From assembly GCA_041821315.1 (NCBI GenBank), contig JBGUEO010000001.1:372001-436000 (forward strand): a stretch of DNA of 64,000 nt, in the 5' to 3' direction. The position numbers and the translations under genes were made by a program. This stretch comes from DIGJ01 sp041821315 (GTDB lineage Bacteria > Bacillota > Clostridia > Lachnospirales > Lachnospiraceae). Under the pieces are notes generated by a model. It saw nothing but the letters and a program-made list of their open reading frames with translations. It was not told where the DNA came from and did no database searches. Each line of letters begins with the position of its first letter. Position 1 is the first letter of the stretch. Shown here in pieces: positions 62,392-64,000 of the stretch.

Positions 62392-63297
62392 ATGCCAATT
62401 AAAGTACACAATAATCTTCCGGCAAAGAAGGTTTTAGAAGAAGAAAACATTTTCGTTATGGATGAAAATCGAGCGATTTGTCAGGATATTCGTCCACTTG
62501 AAATCGCAATATTGAACTTAATGCCACTAAAAGAAGCGACAGAGGTTCAGTTGATGCGAAGCTTGTCCAACACACCGCTTCAAGTAGATATCACTTTTTT
62601 AACTACGGCAAGTTATGTAGGAAAAAACACACCTACGAATCATTTGGATAGTTTTTATCAAACGTATGAAGATGTAAAGAATCGAAAGTTTGATGGACTC
62701 ATTATTACCGGTGCACCCGTTGAACAGATGGAATTCGACGATGTAGATTATTGGGAGGAGCTTGTAAGGATTATGGAATGGTCGAAGAACAGTGTAACCT
62801 CAACACTCCATATTTGCTGGGGAGCGCAGGCAGGACTTTACTATCATTATGGAGTGCGAAAATACGTATTACCAGAGAAGATGTTTGGCGTTTATAAACA
62901 CACTGTAAATCATAGAAAATGCCCACTGGTTCGGGGCTTTGATGATGAATTTTATGCTCCACATTCCAGGCATACGGGGGTTTTAAAAGAAGATATTAAG
63001 GCATGCGAAAAGCTTTCTATTTTGGCAGAATCAGAAGAGGCAGGTGTCTATATTGCGATTGCAGAAGATCAAAAGCAAATTTTTATTTTAGGACATCCAG
63101 AGTATGACCGAATAACGCTGGATAAAGAATATAAACGAGATAGCTCAAAGGGATTAGACATTGCGATTCCTAAAAACTATTATCCGCAAAATGATCCAGA
63201 GCAACAGCCAAAGATGAGTTGGAGAGGGCATGCCAATACGGTATATACTAACTGGTTGAATTATTATGTATATCAGGTAACGCCTTATGAGCTATAG
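62392..63297 (+). CDS. metA: Homoserine O-acetyltransferase (MetA family)
   Basis: A 301-residue MetA enzyme, first committed step of methionine synthesis. The catalytic residues align exactly in number: Cys142 (HICWGAQ), His235 and Glu237 (GHPEY). Residue 111 is Glu (GAPVEQM); published work on this family links Glu111 to acetyl-CoA use and Gly111 to succinyl-CoA use, so acetyl transfer is predicted although the family name is often succinyltransferase. No SAM riboswitch is upstream: it follows ligA by 21 bases. GAAAGGAAG precedes the ATG. Confidence 0.94.
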   Translation: MPIKVHNNLPAKKVLEEENIFVMDENRAICQDIRPLEIAILNLMPLKEATEVQLMRSLSNTPLQVDITFLTTASYVGKNTPTNHLDSFYQTYEDVKNRKFDGLIITGAPVEQMEFDDVDYWEELVRIMEWSKNSVTSTLHICWGAQAGLYYHYGVRKYVLPEKMFGVYKHTVNHRKCPLVRGFDDEFYAPHSRHTGVLKEDIKACEKLSILAESEEAGVYIAIAEDQKQIFILGHPEYDRITLDKEYKRDSSKGLDIAIPKNYYPQNDPEQQPKMSWRGHANTVYTNWLNYYVYQVTPYEL

Positions 63298-63433
63298 AAA
63301 AGGGCTTGAAAATTCTGGATTTTAAGCGGTTACGGTTTGGAAGTGGTTTTTCTTATTGTAAAATATCATATGTAATGTGTGAAATATAAATGAATTGTAA
63401 TGATGAAAATAGATTGTAGAAGATAATCTGTGA

Positions 63434-63604
63434 AATTGGAAGCAAGTGGAGGATGAGACTTCTGTGCTAAACCATTACAGAAAGCTGATAGCAATCCGTA
63501 AAAGTGATGTTTATAGAGACATTTTCACTTATGGAAGCTGTATTCAAAAACTTAAAGAGTTGGATACAGTTTTTACATACAAACGCGTATTAGGTGAAAA
63601 GTAA
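63434..63604 (+). pseudogene. Remnant of a GH13 alpha-glucosidase C-terminal region
   Basis: An in-frame stretch of about 56 codons reads like the end of an oligo-1,6-glucosidase or trehalose-6-phosphate hydrolase: SVLNHYRKLIAIRKSD, then FTYGSC and DTVFTYKRVLGEK, followed by a stop. In-frame stops (63431, 63410) precede it and no catalytic domain is present. Residue spelling is too family-like to be chance, but the identity rests on memory of the family. The preceding 63298-63433 is non-coding. Confidence 0.65.
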
Positions 63605-63765
63605 ATTTTAGTAGTGTCAATCCCACGAGAAAAATGATTGACCCGAAATTTTCAGAAAATGATACCCTCCTTTTTATTTGCTTTTTCTTTTTTAACAGTT
63701 GTAAAAACTCTAGTTCAGAGGATAGAAAAGCGAAAGTTGGAAAAGTCTAAAACAAATTCATGAAT

Positions 63766-63812
63766 AAAACCAACCACATGTAAACGTTCATCAGTTGCAT
63801 GTGGTTTTTGGT
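63766..63812. terminator. Terminator, probably bidirectional, upstream of the right-edge regulator's 3' end
   Basis: ACCACATG (63773-63780) and CATGTGGT (63798-63805) with a 17-base loop, A-rich before and TTTTTGG after. It would end transcription of the minus-strand regulator or of the remnant. The flanks 63605-63765 and 63813-63868 show no gene. Confidence 0.65.
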
Positions 63813-63868
63813 AAGTGGTAGGTTAAAGATTGCTTCATTAGGCTCAACAAAATATCTAATACTAGAGA

Positions 63869-64000
63869 TTAAACTAAATTTAAATAATGCATAATCTTAT
63901 ATGAGAGGCCAAAAGACATAAATTCATCACCCGTTTCAATTTTGCAATCCATAATTGTACGGATTTTACTCATCCGATAGAGAAGTGTGTTTTTATGGAT
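63869..64000 (-). CDS. PucR/CdaR-type transcriptional regulator, C-terminal fragment (runs off right edge)
   Basis: The last 43 codons of a minus-strand gene: IHKNTLLYRMSKIR, then MSFGLSYKIMHYLNLV and stop (63871-63869). The motif (x)IHxNTLxYRxxKI is the recognition helix region of the PucR-type HTH found at the C-terminus of PucR, CdaR and related regulators. The effector domain and start lie beyond the window, so the target is unknown. Confidence 0.8.
   Translation of the reverse strand: MHKNTLLYRMSKIRTIMDCKIETGDEFMSFGLSYKIMHYLNLV

Noticed and set aside
1..64000. CRISPR array, insertion sequence, prophage or known defence system
   Set aside because: No direct-repeat arrays, transposase, integrase, capsid or restriction genes were seen on either strand. 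The AAA-ATPase-like gene is the only defence-like candidate and it is truncated and isolated.

Overview
The window reads as chromosome of a low-GC, anaerobic, spore-forming Firmicute, most likely a Lachnospiraceae clostridium. I infer this from family content, not from a database search: AT-rich codon use, strong GGAGG-type ribosome binding sites, sporulation genes (gpr, spoIIP, sigK), a glmS ribozyme, an NfnAB electron-bifurcating pair, an iron-containing alcohol dehydrogenase, and DUF5688 and DUF975 proteins. I see no phage, insertion sequence, CRISPR array, rRNA operon or plasmid gene. Nearly all coding capacity is assigned to known families.

Layout. 1-8.6 kb: on the minus strand argG, then glmS (with its self-cleaving ribozyme leader) and metF, which runs off the left edge. 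Divergent from argG is the arginine operon argCJBD. Both arg promoters carry the same TATGCATAT box in their spacers. 8.7-30.5 kb is the late-competence/DNA-replication/sporulation/heat-shock block known from Bacillus: comEA, comEC, holA, rpsT, gpr, spoIIP, lepA, hemW, hrcA, grpE, dnaK, dnaJ. Here comEB is replaced by a two-component system plus a GerMN lipoprotein. hrcA has a perfect CIRCE operator. 30.5-31.2 kb is a gene-free stretch made of three large palindromes that share internal motifs. 31.2-39.9 kb continues the ancestral block (prmA, rsmE, mtaB), interrupted by a LysR regulator and diguanylate cyclase, and by a cysteine desulfurase-thiI pair plus a His-less HPr-like gene.

40-45.7 kb is the conserved ireB-ruvX-DUF1292-(fur-RNase J)-MltG-like-trmR-trhP group for cell-wall signalling, RNA turnover and wobble-uridine modification. 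sigK follows, with its start region buried in the terminator of the preceding operon. 46.5-51.4 kb holds a truncated AAA-ATPase-like gene, an extremely A-rich spacer, an iron alcohol dehydrogenase behind a likely Rex-controlled promoter, and nfnAB. 51.9-57.9 kb is an accessory signalling region: GtrA, CYTH, GGDEF-EAL, a YhhN-like membrane protein, DUF5688 and a TPR-GGDEF protein. 58-64 kb: tRNA-Arg, a membrane-anchored unknown, DUF975, the rluF-ligA-metA operon, a dead glycosidase remnant, and the C-terminal end of a PucR/CdaR-type regulator entering from the right.

The less ordinary signals are the palindrome trio, two genes whose best start looks like ATT, the sigK/terminator overlap, the Rex-like operator on the ADH promoter, and the pattern of insertions into an otherwise conserved gene order. 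I did not find a clearly new defence or biosynthetic system.
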